From JANQKX01 sp039028695 (GTDB lineage Bacteria; Pseudomonadota; Alphaproteobacteria; Kiloniellales; Kiloniellaceae), in assembly GCA_039028695.1 (NCBI GenBank), contig JBCCHN010000059.1:1-29284 (forward strand): 29,284 nucleotides of DNA, written 5' to 3'. The translations under genes were made by a program, and so were the position numbers. This document shows, in pieces, positions 7,152-14,995 of this stretch (position 1 is the stretch's first letter; each line of letters opens with the position of its first letter). The notes beneath the pieces were generated by a model. It did not search any database. It had not been told where the DNA came from and saw only the letters and a list, made by a program, of their open reading frames with translations.

Positions 7152-8312
7152 TTAGTCTCCATCGTTGAAGTTAAAGCCTGCGCTCAGTTCCAAGGCTTGG
7201 GCCAGGTCCCCTTCAACAATCGAAGACAGCGATTTCACTTGCTCCTGCAGGGAAACGACATCCCCACAACTCTCTGCGTTTTGGACGGCCTCCGAAAGAG
7301 AAGCTGATAGGGACTTAAGTTGTGAGATTGCATCGTCAAACCCCATCCTCAGGCTTTGATCCAAGCGAGGATCAAAATGGTACTTTCGGATCGAAAACAA
7401 TGCTGTGTCATCGCCGTAGAGGTCGCGAAGGGCCGTCAGGTTAATGATCAGGTTTTCTTTTGAGCGACCGCTGCGCCAGGATTCACTGCGACGCGGTCGG
7501 GGTTTCTCGCAGCCATCACCGAGGGGGCGGCTCAGTTTATAGGCATCAATCCTTGTCAATCCCTCCTGCAGGGACCGAAAGAGCTCTAGGGTCAGGCCCT
7601 TATGGTCCTTAAAGTAGGGGTTATTTTCGTCGGGCGAGCTGATAGCCGTTTTAAAGCTCTCTGCCTGGTCCGACCACGCCGCAACTAACTCCTTCGCCAA
7701 ACGATCAAGATTGTTGCCAATTGCCGAAAGGACGTTGCGTAGGTACTGCGCCTCAGCGTTGCTCTCCAGTAGCAAGCTTTGGGACGGCCCGCCAAAAAGC
7801 AAGCGTTCCATGGCGGGCAAGCCTTGGACAGCCGCAGTGCCGTCCGCAAAGACCTCAGCATCCAAGGCGGTTGGATCTTGCTCTTTCAACAAGCGAGAAA
7901 TCTGGCGGGAGCCCGTATTGTGTCGGTCCGGCCAGAAAAAAATTCGATCGGCCCGGTCTTCGAACTTGCTGGGGCCAAAACGGATATGTTCAACGGCCAT
8001 CCAGGCATCCATGGTCTTATAGAAGGCCTGCTGCAAGGCGATCAGCGTTGCTTCGGAAGTATCCTCGGCAAAGGAGTCCGCCGCCTCAGCCAAAGCTTCA
8101 CTGGCTGTGGCAAAGGCCTCGTAGCGCGGCACCACTTGGTTTTCAATAATCCGCGCGTTGACGGCTTCGTAATCTTTCTCACCTAAGGCCGCCTGAGCCG
8201 TGCTCGAACCCAACATAAAAGCACCGAAAAGCGTGAGCGCCCCAAAGACGATTTGGAAAAGAGTAGGAACCGATAAAGCCGGATCTTTAAGAGGTCTCAT
8301 CATTCTGGTCAT
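7152..8312 (-). CDS. Imelysin family protein (second copy), periplasmic
   Basis: A 386-residue all-alpha protein of the imelysin/EfeO-M75 family. The start at 8312 (MTRMMRPLKDPAL) gives a signal peptide with a hydrophobic run and a TAQA|ALGEKD cleavage site. An upstream start at 8372 would overlap the intergenic hairpin and is rejected. The mature part shows the paired-helix pattern of the family, with AVEHIRFGP in the first half and GLPAMERLLFGG in the position of the usual GxHxxE motif, so the His of that motif is replaced (GLPAMERLL). This is typical of the divergent second imelysin of these operons. A basic insert (KPRPRRSESWRSGRSKEN) follows at about residue 270. It lies between the IrpA-like gene and DUF1513. 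Confidence 0.88.
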   Translation of the reverse strand: MTRMMRPLKDPALSVPTLFQIVFGALTLFGAFMLGSSTAQAALGEKDYEAVNARIIENQVVPRYEAFATASEALAEAADSFAEDTSEATLIALQQAFYKTMDAWMAVEHIRFGPSKFEDRADRIFFWPDRHNTGSRQISRLLKEQDPTALDAEVFADGTAAVQGLPAMERLLFGGPSQSLLLESNAEAQYLRNVLSAIGNNLDRLAKELVAAWSDQAESFKTAISSPDENNPYFKDHKGLTLELFRSLQEGLTRIDAYKLSRPLGDGCEKPRPRRSESWRSGRSKENLIINLTALRDLYGDDTALFSIRKYHFDPRLDQSLRMGFDDAISQLKSLSASLSEAVQNAESCGDVVSLQEQVKSLSSIVEGDLAQALELSAGFNFNDGD

Positions 8313-8360
8313 TCTATCCAATAAGGTTTGAGCCTTGCATCTGAAAGCATGCCCAAAGCA

Positions 8361-8393
8361 AAGAGCGGGCACAAACTGCTTGTGCCCGCTCTT
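8361..8393 (-). terminator. Strong hairpin between the two imelysin genes (terminator or processing stem)
   Basis: A perfect 14-bp inverted repeat (arms AAGAGCGGGCACAA at 8361-8374 and its complement at 8380-8393) with a 5-base loop. It sits in the gap between the IrpA-like gene (stop at 8436) and the next gene (start 8312). On the coding strand it is followed by the weakly U-rich TGCTTTGGGC, so termination is probably partial. It may lower downstream expression or protect the irpA-like mRNA 3' end. Confidence 0.65.
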
Positions 8394-8435
8394 CCTAATG
8401 TCAAGGCCAGTTGAGGGCCTATCGTTACCCGACTT

Positions 8436-9737
8436 TTACTGCAGAACCGAGTTGGGATCGTCCAGGCTATCGGATCCTTCAAAGGCAATCGCGCTGAGCC
8501 CGAGGGCCTGAACCACGCCTTCAATGCCCTGGGTCTGGGCAACCAGAGCATCAATGACGTCCTGCACGACCTTATTACCTTCGGCGTTGCCGGCGGCAAT
8601 CATTTGGTCGTAGGCCTCAGTGTCACTCGCCCGATTAGCCATCACGGTCATGGCCCGAGACGTCGCCGCAAGCTGTTGCATCAGAGCATCATTTGCCCCA
8701 GCCGACGCCGCGGCTGCCAGGTCGGACAGGCTTTTGCCGGATACCACGCTGCCATCGACACGGGTGTATGAGCCGGTATAGACATTGACGATGCCTTGCT
8801 GGTCGTAGAAGTGGGACCAATGGGTGTTATCGCTGAAGCAATCGTGTTCTTCTTCCGGATCATGAAGCAAAAGACCGAGCTTCATGCGCTCGCCAGCCAG
8901 TTCACCGTATGACAAGCTACCCATTCCCGTAAGCATCGCTGCCAAGCCCGCGTTGGGATCACCATCGAGCAAACCTTGGCGCGCGGCCCCACCGTCGGCC
9001 CAATTGGCCACCATTTCTTCCAGATCCGTAATCAGAAGATTAGCAGTCGCCTGAAGATAGGCGGCCCGGCGATCACAATTACCGCCGGTGCAATTGTTGG
9101 CATCGTAGTCCGTCGCGGGCCGATCACCCGCACCCGGGCCGTTGCCGTTTAAGTCTTGGCCCCAGAGCAAGAACTCAATGGCATGATAGCCGGTCGCCAC
9201 GTTGGCTTCGATGCCGTCGACCTCATGCAAAGTCTCGCCCAATAGCGTCGGATCGATGACACTGGCATCAATGGCTTGCCCGCCGGCTTTCAAATCAGGG
9301 TTGGCAATCACGTTCGCCGTGTAAAACATGTTCTCGTCGGACTCGGTACCGTAGTTGCCCGTGTCCACATAATCGATCAAACCTTCGTCCAAGGGCCAGG
9401 CGTTCACCTTGCCTTCCCAATCATCAACAATTGCATTGCCGAAACGATAAGCCTCGCTTTGCTGATATGGTACCCGTGAAGCCACCCAAGCGGCCCGGGC
9501 TGCAGCAAGGGTTTCGTCGCTGGGATTGGCAACTAACGCATCGATAGCCTCGTTGAGCGCCTTTGCCGTGGTCAAGGAATCACCGTAAACCGCTTCGGCA
9601 ATATTTGCGTAGTTTTCCAAAACGGCGATTTTGTCGCCGTGGCCGTCGGCCTGGAGTCCAGTCAGCGGCAGCAAAAGGCTGGCCGACAAGAAAAGTGAAA
9701 ATTTACCTGCGCGTCCGAGGTATGTGGATGAAGCCAT
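8436..9737 (-). CDS. Imelysin family iron-regulated protein (IrpA-like)
   Basis: A 433-residue exported protein of the IrpA/imelysin family, which is associated with iron uptake and located in the periplasm or on the outer membrane. It has a signal peptide (residues 1-30, ending LTGLQA) and two helical repeats. The family-defining GxHxxE motif is clear as GYHAIEFLLWG (183-193; His185, Glu188), and a typical Gly/Asn/Asp-rich insert with two Cys (NNCTGGNCDRR) follows. The length matches IrpA-type members (about 430). It is the first gene of a three-gene operon, with a Fur-like palindrome 63 bp upstream (9800-9820). The dihaem oxidoreductase gene often found between the two imelysins in related operons is absent here. 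Confidence 0.92.
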   Translation of the reverse strand: MASSTYLGRAGKFSLFLSASLLLPLTGLQADGHGDKIAVLENYANIAEAVYGDSLTTAKALNEAIDALVANPSDETLAAARAAWVASRVPYQQSEAYRFGNAIVDDWEGKVNAWPLDEGLIDYVDTGNYGTESDENMFYTANVIANPDLKAGGQAIDASVIDPTLLGETLHEVDGIEANVATGYHAIEFLLWGQDLNGNGPGAGDRPATDYDANNCTGGNCDRRAAYLQATANLLITDLEEMVANWADGGAARQGLLDGDPNAGLAAMLTGMGSLSYGELAGERMKLGLLLHDPEEEHDCFSDNTHWSHFYDQQGIVNVYTGSYTRVDGSVVSGKSLSDLAAAASAGANDALMQQLAATSRAMTVMANRASDTEAYDQMIAAGNAEGNKVVQDVIDALVAQTQGIEGVVQALGLSAIAFEGSDSLDDPNSVLQ

Positions 9738-9799
9738 GATTACCTAAATCTCCCCTATTTAAGTCAACCTTTTAGAATAAAAATTAGCGTCATTGCTAG

Positions 9800-9820
9800 T
9801 GCGAATCATTCTCATTTGTC
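9800..9820. promoter_or_regulatory. Fur-type iron box A, upstream of the IrpA-like gene
   Basis: A 21-bp imperfect palindrome with left half TGCGAATCA and right half CTCATTTGTC, 63-83 bp upstream of the start at 9737. It matches the Fur-box core pattern (NATNAT repeats) and four other boxes in this window. A lone TTTAGAA, half of the Irr ICE consensus, lies at 9771-9777 but has no partner. Confidence 0.7.
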
Positions 9821-9866
9821 AATCCCCTAAAGCCACCTAGCCGCCGATCGCGACCATTTTGCGCAG

Positions 9867-11324
9867 CTATTCAATCCGAATGTAGGCGGCTAGACCGGTC
9901 TTTTGGTGTTCAATGACATGACAATGGAATGCCCAGTCGCCGGGATTATCCGCACGAAACGCAATATCGATGGTCTCGTTGGCCCCCAAAACCACGGTAT
10001 CTGTCAGCAGCGGCGGCAAATCGCGCTTGTCGGACTTGAGCAGGCGGAAGGTGAGACCGTGCAAGTGAATCGGATGGTCATAGACGGTTTCGTTGCGAAG
10101 TCGGAACACATAGCTTTTGCCCAGCTTTAGGCGGGCAATGGCCCCCGGAGGCTCAGGAAAATCGCCGGGCCACACCTCCCGGTTAATGGACCAGAAACTG
10201 TACCCTAGACTACCACAAACACTAACGGCAGGCTGATCTCCGGGCGCCCAACCGAAGACGAAGGGTATAACCTCTGCATTACCCAAATCAGGCTCGGCAA
10301 TGGGGTTGGCGGGCAATGGCCCAACCTCGTTCAGGTCCCGTCCCAAGGACTGGCCTACAGCGCGCAGCTTCGCCAAAGGCTTTGGGCCATTGCCGGTCTC
10401 GGTTTGAATGTGGAGCAATGCCCCCTCTTCCCGAGGCATGACAAGGGCGATGTCCGCGCGTTGGCCGGCACCAAGTTCAATCACTCTAGGTTGATAGTTG
10501 TTCGGCGTGGGTTGGCTGTCCAAGGCAATCAAGCGGGATTCAGCACCCGGCAGTGTAATGCGGTAAAGGCGCGTCACATCTGTCGCAACAAGACGCAGGC
10601 GGATCAGCCCACCCGCCGGCAGATCATAGAGAGGCTCGACCTGCCAATTGGCCGTCATAACCGTGCCCAATGTCCCGCCCCTGGCCGCCTGACGGGGTTT
10701 AAAGAGCGTGACGAACTGATTGTCGTCACCCAGGCGGAAATCCCGCAAGTTTAAGGCCAGATCCTGATCGAAGCCCAGATCCTCTCCCTCGTCCACAATC
10801 AGTACGCCGGTCAAGCCCCGGCCAATCTGCGTTAAGGTGTTGCAGTGCGGATGATACCAATAGGTTCCGGCATCAGGCGGCGCAAAGCTATAGCGCGCCG
10901 TTTCACCGGTCATGATCGGCCATTGAGTCAAATATGGTACGCCGTCCTGCTCATTGGAGATTCGCAGACCATGCCAATGGACTGTGGTCGGCTCGCCCAG
11001 ATTGTTGGCGACATCGATTATCGCCGATTGGCCGATTTTGAACCGAAGCAAAGGGGGCGGCCCGTCTGACGCAAAACTCATCATGCCCTTGGTGGCATCA
11101 CCTGATCGAAGAGAATAATCGATATTCTGGGCATCTAAAAGGTAATCGGGGGCCTGAACGGCTTGCGCCATCTTGGCGCCTGCTGCCCCGAGGCCAGCCG
11201 CCCCAAGGCCGGCTCCAGCCCAGCCCAGTAAAACTCGCCGGGAGATCCCACTCGCACGAACGTTTGTTGCTCGGCGCTGCGAACTTATTTTTGTCGACAC
11301 TGGGTCTCTTCTCGAAGGTGGCAT
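9867..11324 (-). CDS. Multicopper oxidase, Tat-exported (putative ferroxidase/cuproxidase)
   Basis: A 485-residue periplasmic three-domain cupredoxin oxidase. All four copper-ligand motifs are present: HWHG (116-119), WYHPH (156-160), HPIHLHG (417-423) and HCHVIEHQKTGL (467-478). The axial position of the type 1 copper is Leu478 rather than Met, as in high-potential laccases. A twin-arginine signal (SRRVLLGWAG at 28-37, then a Gly/Ala h-region) fits Tat export with bound cofactor. No Met-rich CueO-like loop is seen. Known family roles are Fe(II), Cu(I) or phenol oxidation; ferroxidase is favoured because of the iron box at 11406-11426 and iron genes around it. No copper chaperone or Ftr1 permease is adjacent. 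It is divergent from the peroxiredoxin. Confidence 0.92.
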   Translation of the reverse strand: MPPSRRDPVSTKISSQRRATNVRASGISRRVLLGWAGAGLGAAGLGAAGAKMAQAVQAPDYLLDAQNIDYSLRSGDATKGMMSFASDGPPPLLRFKIGQSAIIDVANNLGEPTTVHWHGLRISNEQDGVPYLTQWPIMTGETARYSFAPPDAGTYWYHPHCNTLTQIGRGLTGVLIVDEGEDLGFDQDLALNLRDFRLGDDNQFVTLFKPRQAARGGTLGTVMTANWQVEPLYDLPAGGLIRLRLVATDVTRLYRITLPGAESRLIALDSQPTPNNYQPRVIELGAGQRADIALVMPREEGALLHIQTETGNGPKPLAKLRAVGQSLGRDLNEVGPLPANPIAEPDLGNAEVIPFVFGWAPGDQPAVSVCGSLGYSFWSINREVWPGDFPEPPGAIARLKLGKSYVFRLRNETVYDHPIHLHGLTFRLLKSDKRDLPPLLTDTVVLGANETIDIAFRADNPGDWAFHCHVIEHQKTGLAAYIRIE

Positions 11325-11405
11325 AATCTCTAATCAGCCCCACGGCAACCGCCAGTGCAAGGGCCAATAATCCAGTTTAGGCCACCGCACAACAAATTTT
11401 GCGAT

Positions 11406-11426
11406 TGCAACTCATTCTCATTCGCA
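11406..11426. promoter_or_regulatory. Fur-type iron box B, between multicopper oxidase and peroxiredoxin
   Basis: A 21-bp palindrome in the 172-bp divergent promoter region. In minus orientation its left half is TGCGAATGA and its right half ends GAGTTGCA. It is 82 bp from the oxidase start and 71 bp from the peroxiredoxin start, so it can control both genes. Confidence 0.7.
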
Positions 11427-11496
11427 TTAACGTGCCGCGCAGCGCTGATATTAGACGAGCGCTTAAACAATAAATCTGTAAATAACTGGAGGATCT

Positions 11497-12072
11497 ATGG
11501 CGATCTTGCAGGAATGCTTGCCGCAATGCGTGTTTAAAACTCGAGTACGGGACGAGTCTGTCGGGGGCTCCAATCCTTATCGTTGGCAAGATCAAACGAC
11601 ACAGGATCTTTTCGGTAACAAACGGGTGGTGCTCTTTGCCCTCCCCGGAGCTTTTACCCCGACCTGCTCCTCCACACACCTGCCCCGTTATGAAGAGCTT
11701 TACGACGATTTCAAAGCCGCAGGAATTGACGATATCTACTGTCTTTCCGTGAACGACGCCTTCGTAATGTTCCAATGGGGCCGACATGTTGGCGCAAATC
11801 GAGTCAAGTTGCTGCCCGATGGAAGCGGCGAATTTACCCGCAAGATCGGTATGTTGGTTAGTAAAGACAACTTGGGATTTGGTATGCGGTCCTGGCGCTA
11901 TGCGCTGGTTGCCGACAATTTGGCCATCGAAAAAGTCTTTGTAGAGCCGGACTTTGGCGACAACTGTCCCACCGATCCCTTTGCTGTCTCGGATGCGGAT
12001 ACGGTTCTAGCATACCTGCGGGGAAGCGAAGTACCGGCTGAAAAGCCTGAGCGCCTGGCTTTTGTAGGGTAG
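11497..12072 (+). CDS. Peroxiredoxin, Prx5-like (redoxin domain)
   Basis: A 191-residue cytoplasmic thiol peroxidase that reduces H2O2 and alkyl peroxides. The peroxidatic motif is PGAFTPTCSSTH (50-61; Cys57), the Prx5-type signature. Other cysteines are at 82 (YCLSVND) and 156 (GDNCPTDP), the latter a candidate resolving residue. The conserved WRYALVAD (133-140) segment also fits. A GGAGGATCT ribosome binding site precedes ATG at 11497. It is the first gene of an apparent operon with aldehyde dehydrogenase (42 bp gap) and the ankyrin protein, and box B lies upstream, suggesting that peroxide defence is tied to iron status. No glutaredoxin domain is fused. Confidence 0.92.
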   Translation: MAILQECLPQCVFKTRVRDESVGGSNPYRWQDQTTQDLFGNKRVVLFALPGAFTPTCSSTHLPRYEELYDDFKAAGIDDIYCLSVNDAFVMFQWGRHVGANRVKLLPDGSGEFTRKIGMLVSKDNLGFGMRSWRYALVADNLAIEKVFVEPDFGDNCPTDPFAVSDADTVLAYLRGSEVPAEKPERLAFVG

Positions 12073-12114
12073 CGCGCCGCTGCTCCCGCAGCCCCGAAGA
12101 AGGGAAAGGCTGTC

Positions 12115-13548
12115 ATGGATCTGAAGAACCTCAAACAGCACTATGTTGGCGGCGAATGGATTGCGCCCCTGTCCACAAACAGGGTGGATGTCGTCAACCC
12201 GGCGGACGAATCCGTTATTGGCGAGATCGTGCTTGCAGGACAGGATGACGTCGATCGAGCCGTTGCAGCCGCTATGGCAGCCTTTAAGATATTCGGGTAT
12301 TCCAGCAAGGCCGAACGGTTGTTCTATTTGGAACGCCTTTTGGATCACTTGGATGACCGACTGCCGGAAATGGCAAAAGCGATTTCCATGGAAATGGGTG
12401 CACCAATTTCCATGGCGCTGGATCAGCAAGCCGCAGCGGGAGTCGGTCATATCAAGGGTTTTATCCAAGCCTTAAGGCGGCAGAGCAGTCGTGAGGTCTT
12501 GACGTCCGGCGATATTCAGGTGCGCGAGCCGATTGGCGTCTGCGGGCTTATCACGCCTTGGAATTGGCCTATCAATCAAATTGCTTTGAAAGTGGTGCCC
12601 GCCTTGGCGGCGGGTTGCTCTGCCGTGCTCAAACCTTCCGAGTTCACTCCCCTCTCTGCTGTTCTCTTTGCGGAAATGGTGCACGACGCCGGGTTCCCTC
12701 CCGGCAGTTTTAATCTAATTCAGGGCGAAGGCCCCACGGCAGGTGCTGCTCTATCAAGACACCCCGATGTGGATATGATGTCCTTTACGGGTTCGACCCG
12801 CGCTGGGACAGCGGTTTCCAAAGATGCAGCGGATACGGTCAAGCGGGTTACCTTAGAACTGGGAGGAAAGTCCCCGAACCTGGTTTTTGCCGACTGTGAC
12901 TTGGAAGCCAGAGTGACCGCGTCGGTAAAGCGGTGTTTCAACAACACGGGGCAATCCTGCAACTCGCCGACCAGGATGTTGGTCGAGCGAAGCTGCTACG
13001 GTCGCGCGGTTGAAATCGCGACGCTTGCCGGACAACGCCAGAAAGTGGGCAACCCGACTCATGAGGGTGACCACCTTGGACCGCTGGTCAGCCATATTCA
13101 ATTTGACCGGGTTCAGGCTCTGATAAAAAAGGGCATTGATGAAGGTGCAAAGCTACTTTGCGGCGGGATCGGTCGGCCCAATGGTTTAGAGCGAGGGTAT
13201 TTCGTCAAGCCAACCATATTCGCCGATGTCACCCCGGACATGACCATCTACCGGCAGGAGATTTTCGGACCGGTTTTGTCCCTGACGCCTTTCGACAGTG
13301 AAGAGCAAGCCATCGAGATGGCAAATGACACGGTCTATGGCCTGGCCGCCTATATTCAAACGGGCAACGAAGAAAGGGCCGAACGGGTGGCGAGCCGCCT
13401 GAGAGCGGGGGCTGTGCACGTCAACGGCGCCAGCCTCAACTATGGTTCCCCTTTCGGCGGTTACAAACAATCGGGCAACGGGCGCGAGGGAGGCATGTTG
13501 GGATTGGAAGATTATCAAGAGGTCAAAACCCTCCACATCGCAGCCTAA
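12115..13548 (+). CDS. NAD(P)-dependent aldehyde dehydrogenase
   Basis: A 477-residue enzyme oxidising an aldehyde to the acid. All family residues are in place: the oxyanion Asn150 in TPWNWPI, FTGSTRAG (224-231) in the cofactor site, general base Glu248 in LELGGKSPN, catalytic Cys282 in NTGQSC, EIFGPVL and the C-terminal PFGGYKQSGNGRE. The substrate cannot be read from sequence; the overall pattern resembles broad-range semialdehyde or aromatic aldehyde dehydrogenases. It starts 42 bp after the peroxiredoxin with a GGGAAAGG ribosome binding site. In this context a role in removing aldehydes produced by lipid peroxidation is attractive but inferred. Confidence 0.93.
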   Translation: MDLKNLKQHYVGGEWIAPLSTNRVDVVNPADESVIGEIVLAGQDDVDRAVAAAMAAFKIFGYSSKAERLFYLERLLDHLDDRLPEMAKAISMEMGAPISMALDQQAAAGVGHIKGFIQALRRQSSREVLTSGDIQVREPIGVCGLITPWNWPINQIALKVVPALAAGCSAVLKPSEFTPLSAVLFAEMVHDAGFPPGSFNLIQGEGPTAGAALSRHPDVDMMSFTGSTRAGTAVSKDAADTVKRVTLELGGKSPNLVFADCDLEARVTASVKRCFNNTGQSCNSPTRMLVERSCYGRAVEIATLAGQRQKVGNPTHEGDHLGPLVSHIQFDRVQALIKKGIDEGAKLLCGGIGRPNGLERGYFVKPTIFADVTPDMTIYRQEIFGPVLSLTPFDSEEQAIEMANDTVYGLAAYIQTGNEERAERVASRLRAGAVHVNGASLNYGSPFGGYKQSGNGREGGMLGLEDYQEVKTLHIAA

Positions 13549-13603
13549 GCAATCATGTCCTTATCTCACTCACCTAAATCGAAATAATTGAGGTATCGCT
13601 TCA

Positions 13604-14086
13604 ATGACAAGTGAACCAAACATAGCTTTATCAAAACAGCCAGCGTTGCACCATCCCGACGAAGAGACCATCAAGGATTTCTTGATGTCGGCGGCGCTGC
13701 ATTCCCTTGAGAAAGTAAAATTTTATGTCGAGGACCGGGGGCTGCATCCCGATACGACATATGGCGGAAAGCCCACAGCCCTTTGTTATGCGGTCCTTAA
13801 ACCAAACCGCCCATTGCTGAACTACCTTTTGGACCAGGGCGCCGATTCAAACCACGTGGATCAAATGGGGATGACTCCCTTGCATTATGCGGCGTTGGGT
13901 GGATGCATCTATTGCCTGTCGTCTTTGGTGAATGTTGGTGCCAAGCTGAATGAATTTAATCGCTGCGGCGAAACGGCCTTGGCCTTGGCGCTCAATCGCC
14001 AAAACTCGCCCGAGGGAATCGACTATTTGATACGATCAGGCGCTTCGATGGAAAAGCAAGAGTCCGTCATCAAAACATTCCATTGA
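13604..14086 (+). CDS. Ankyrin-repeat protein
   Basis: A 160-residue protein with about three ankyrin repeats. The clearest is MGMTPLHYAALGGCIYCLSS (residues 87-106), preceded by KPTALCYAVLKPNRPLLNYL and followed by GETALALALNRQNSPEGIDY. There is no signal peptide, so it is probably cytoplasmic. The ribosome binding site is GAGGT at slightly long spacing before ATG at 13604. It is the third gene of the peroxiredoxin operon, 55 bp after the aldehyde dehydrogenase. Small ankyrin proteins beside peroxide-detoxifying enzymes have precedent: AnkB next to KatB in Pseudomonas aeruginosa is needed for full catalase activity. A protein-protein adaptor role here is inferred from that parallel. Confidence 0.85.
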   Translation: MTSEPNIALSKQPALHHPDEETIKDFLMSAALHSLEKVKFYVEDRGLHPDTTYGGKPTALCYAVLKPNRPLLNYLLDQGADSNHVDQMGMTPLHYAALGGCIYCLSSLVNVGAKLNEFNRCGETALALALNRQNSPEGIDYLIRSGASMEKQESVIKTFH

Positions 14087-14142
14087 TGCTTTTTTGACCG
14101 GTAGTATCGGCGGACAGTATCGCTCAGCCCGATTTGTCGCTG

Positions 14143-14186
14143 AATAGTGGGCCTAGTTAATAGTAGGTCTAGTGAATAGTGGGCCG
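14143..14186. repeat. 16-bp tandem repeat, 2.75 copies
   Basis: Units start at 14143 (AATAGTGGGCCTAGTT), 14159 (AATAGTAGGTCTAGTG) and 14175 (AATAGTGGGCCG, truncated). Units 1 and 2 differ at three positions. The repeat overlaps the last codons and stop of the 14169-14690 gene and the gap to the ankyrin gene. Confidence 0.85.
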
Positions 14187-14690
14187 ATCATAAAATACAT
14201 TTCCGCCTGAATATTGAAGGGTACCCCAATCGTCACGCACGGGCATTGCAAGCCCGCATTTTTCGAACAATTGTGCAAGCGTGATAGATGCGGCAAACAA
14301 CGGATTTTGGCCGCCATCGCCCACCAATTCCTGGGCAATGTTTCTCGCAAGATGTGGGCGACGATTTTGACAAGCCGCCAAGAGGGTCAGCACCTTCAAT
14401 TCATCAGGGCCCACGCAGGGGCAATCAGGCTGATGATGATGAATGACGCGACGGCCATGCAATTCTAATGAGCGGATCATTTCGATAAAGTGCGACATCA
14501 CCTGGGCTCGGTCATCGGCGGGAAACGAGACACCAATGGTGTTCCAGACCTGATCCCAGTGTCGGGTGTCCTGGCTTACAATCCCCAATACCCAACTACG
14601 AAAACAACGCAGAAAGAGCGCTTCGGCCGGATGCAATTCCGACACGGTCATTGGATTTCGCTCTGCAGAGCAAAAATCATCATCAATCAT
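14169..14690 (-). CDS. Uncharacterised protein with His/Cys cluster, iron-box controlled
   Basis: A 173-residue cytoplasmic protein with no recognised domain. The start at 14690 follows AGAAGGGGACTTGCG. Notable segments are HPAEALFLRCFRSWVLG (20-36), HWDQVW (44-49), a potential metal-binding cluster HHHQPDCPCVGPDE (84-97; three His, two Cys spaced CxC), LTLLAACQ (101-108) and a C-terminal WGTLQYSGGNVFYDRP. It is mostly alpha-helical by composition. It is divergent from the DUF2325 gene across a 305-bp region holding two strong iron boxes; the nearer (14734-14754) is 44 bp from its start. The gene is convergent with the ankyrin gene. A role in metal sensing or storage is possible but only inferred from the cluster and the operator. 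Confidence 0.82.
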   Translation of the reverse strand: MIDDDFCSAERNPMTVSELHPAEALFLRCFRSWVLGIVSQDTRHWDQVWNTIGVSFPADDRAQVMSHFIEMIRSLELHGRRVIHHHQPDCPCVGPDELKVLTLLAACQNRRPHLARNIAQELVGDGGQNPLFAASITLAQLFEKCGLAMPVRDDWGTLQYSGGNVFYDRPTIH

Positions 14691-14733
14691 CGCAAGTCCC
14701 CTTCTAAGAGGTGAGTCTGCCGAATTACTTTTT

Positions 14734-14754
14734 GCGAATGATTATCATTTGCAA
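14734..14754. promoter_or_regulatory. Fur-type iron box C
   Basis: The best dyad of the five: halves TGCGAATGAT and ATCATTTGCA around one central base, 9 of 10 arm positions complementary. It lies 44 bp upstream of the 173-aa gene start at 14690. The TGAT-N-ATCA core fits Fur recognition. The rest of 14691-14995 holds box D but no gene. Confidence 0.8.
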
Positions 14755-14788
14755 GAATTATAATCTCATGTATGATTCATCTTGTAAA

Positions 14789-14809
14789 TGCGAATGAGAA
14801 TTATTTGCA
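14789..14809. promoter_or_regulatory. Fur-type iron box D
   Basis: A second 21-bp box in the same divergent region, left half TGCGAATGAG and right half ATTATTTGCA (7 of 10 arm positions complementary). It is 55 bp (centre to centre) from box C and about 187 bp upstream of the DUF2325 start at 14996. Confidence 0.75.
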
Positions 14810-14995
14810 TATTTATGACCGAGGCTGAAATTTGCGGTCCCTGTCCATCAAGAAGAAGAGGATCGGGATAAGCGCCCCACCAATGTTTCCTGGCAGCCGT
14901 TGGTACAAAAAGTTCAATTAACTTCAGCGCTAGACCTAATCGATAGTTGTCGAAATCCGAAATGACGAAGAGCGAATTCCTTAAGGGCGAGGCAA

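Noticed and set aside
7721..8186. Three overlapping plus-strand frames opposite the second imelysin
   Set aside because: Mutually overlapping shadows of a family-supported gene.
9771..9787. Irr ICE motif (TTTAGAA) upstream of the IrpA-like gene
   Set aside because: Only one half-site is present; the Fur-type palindrome is the better operator.
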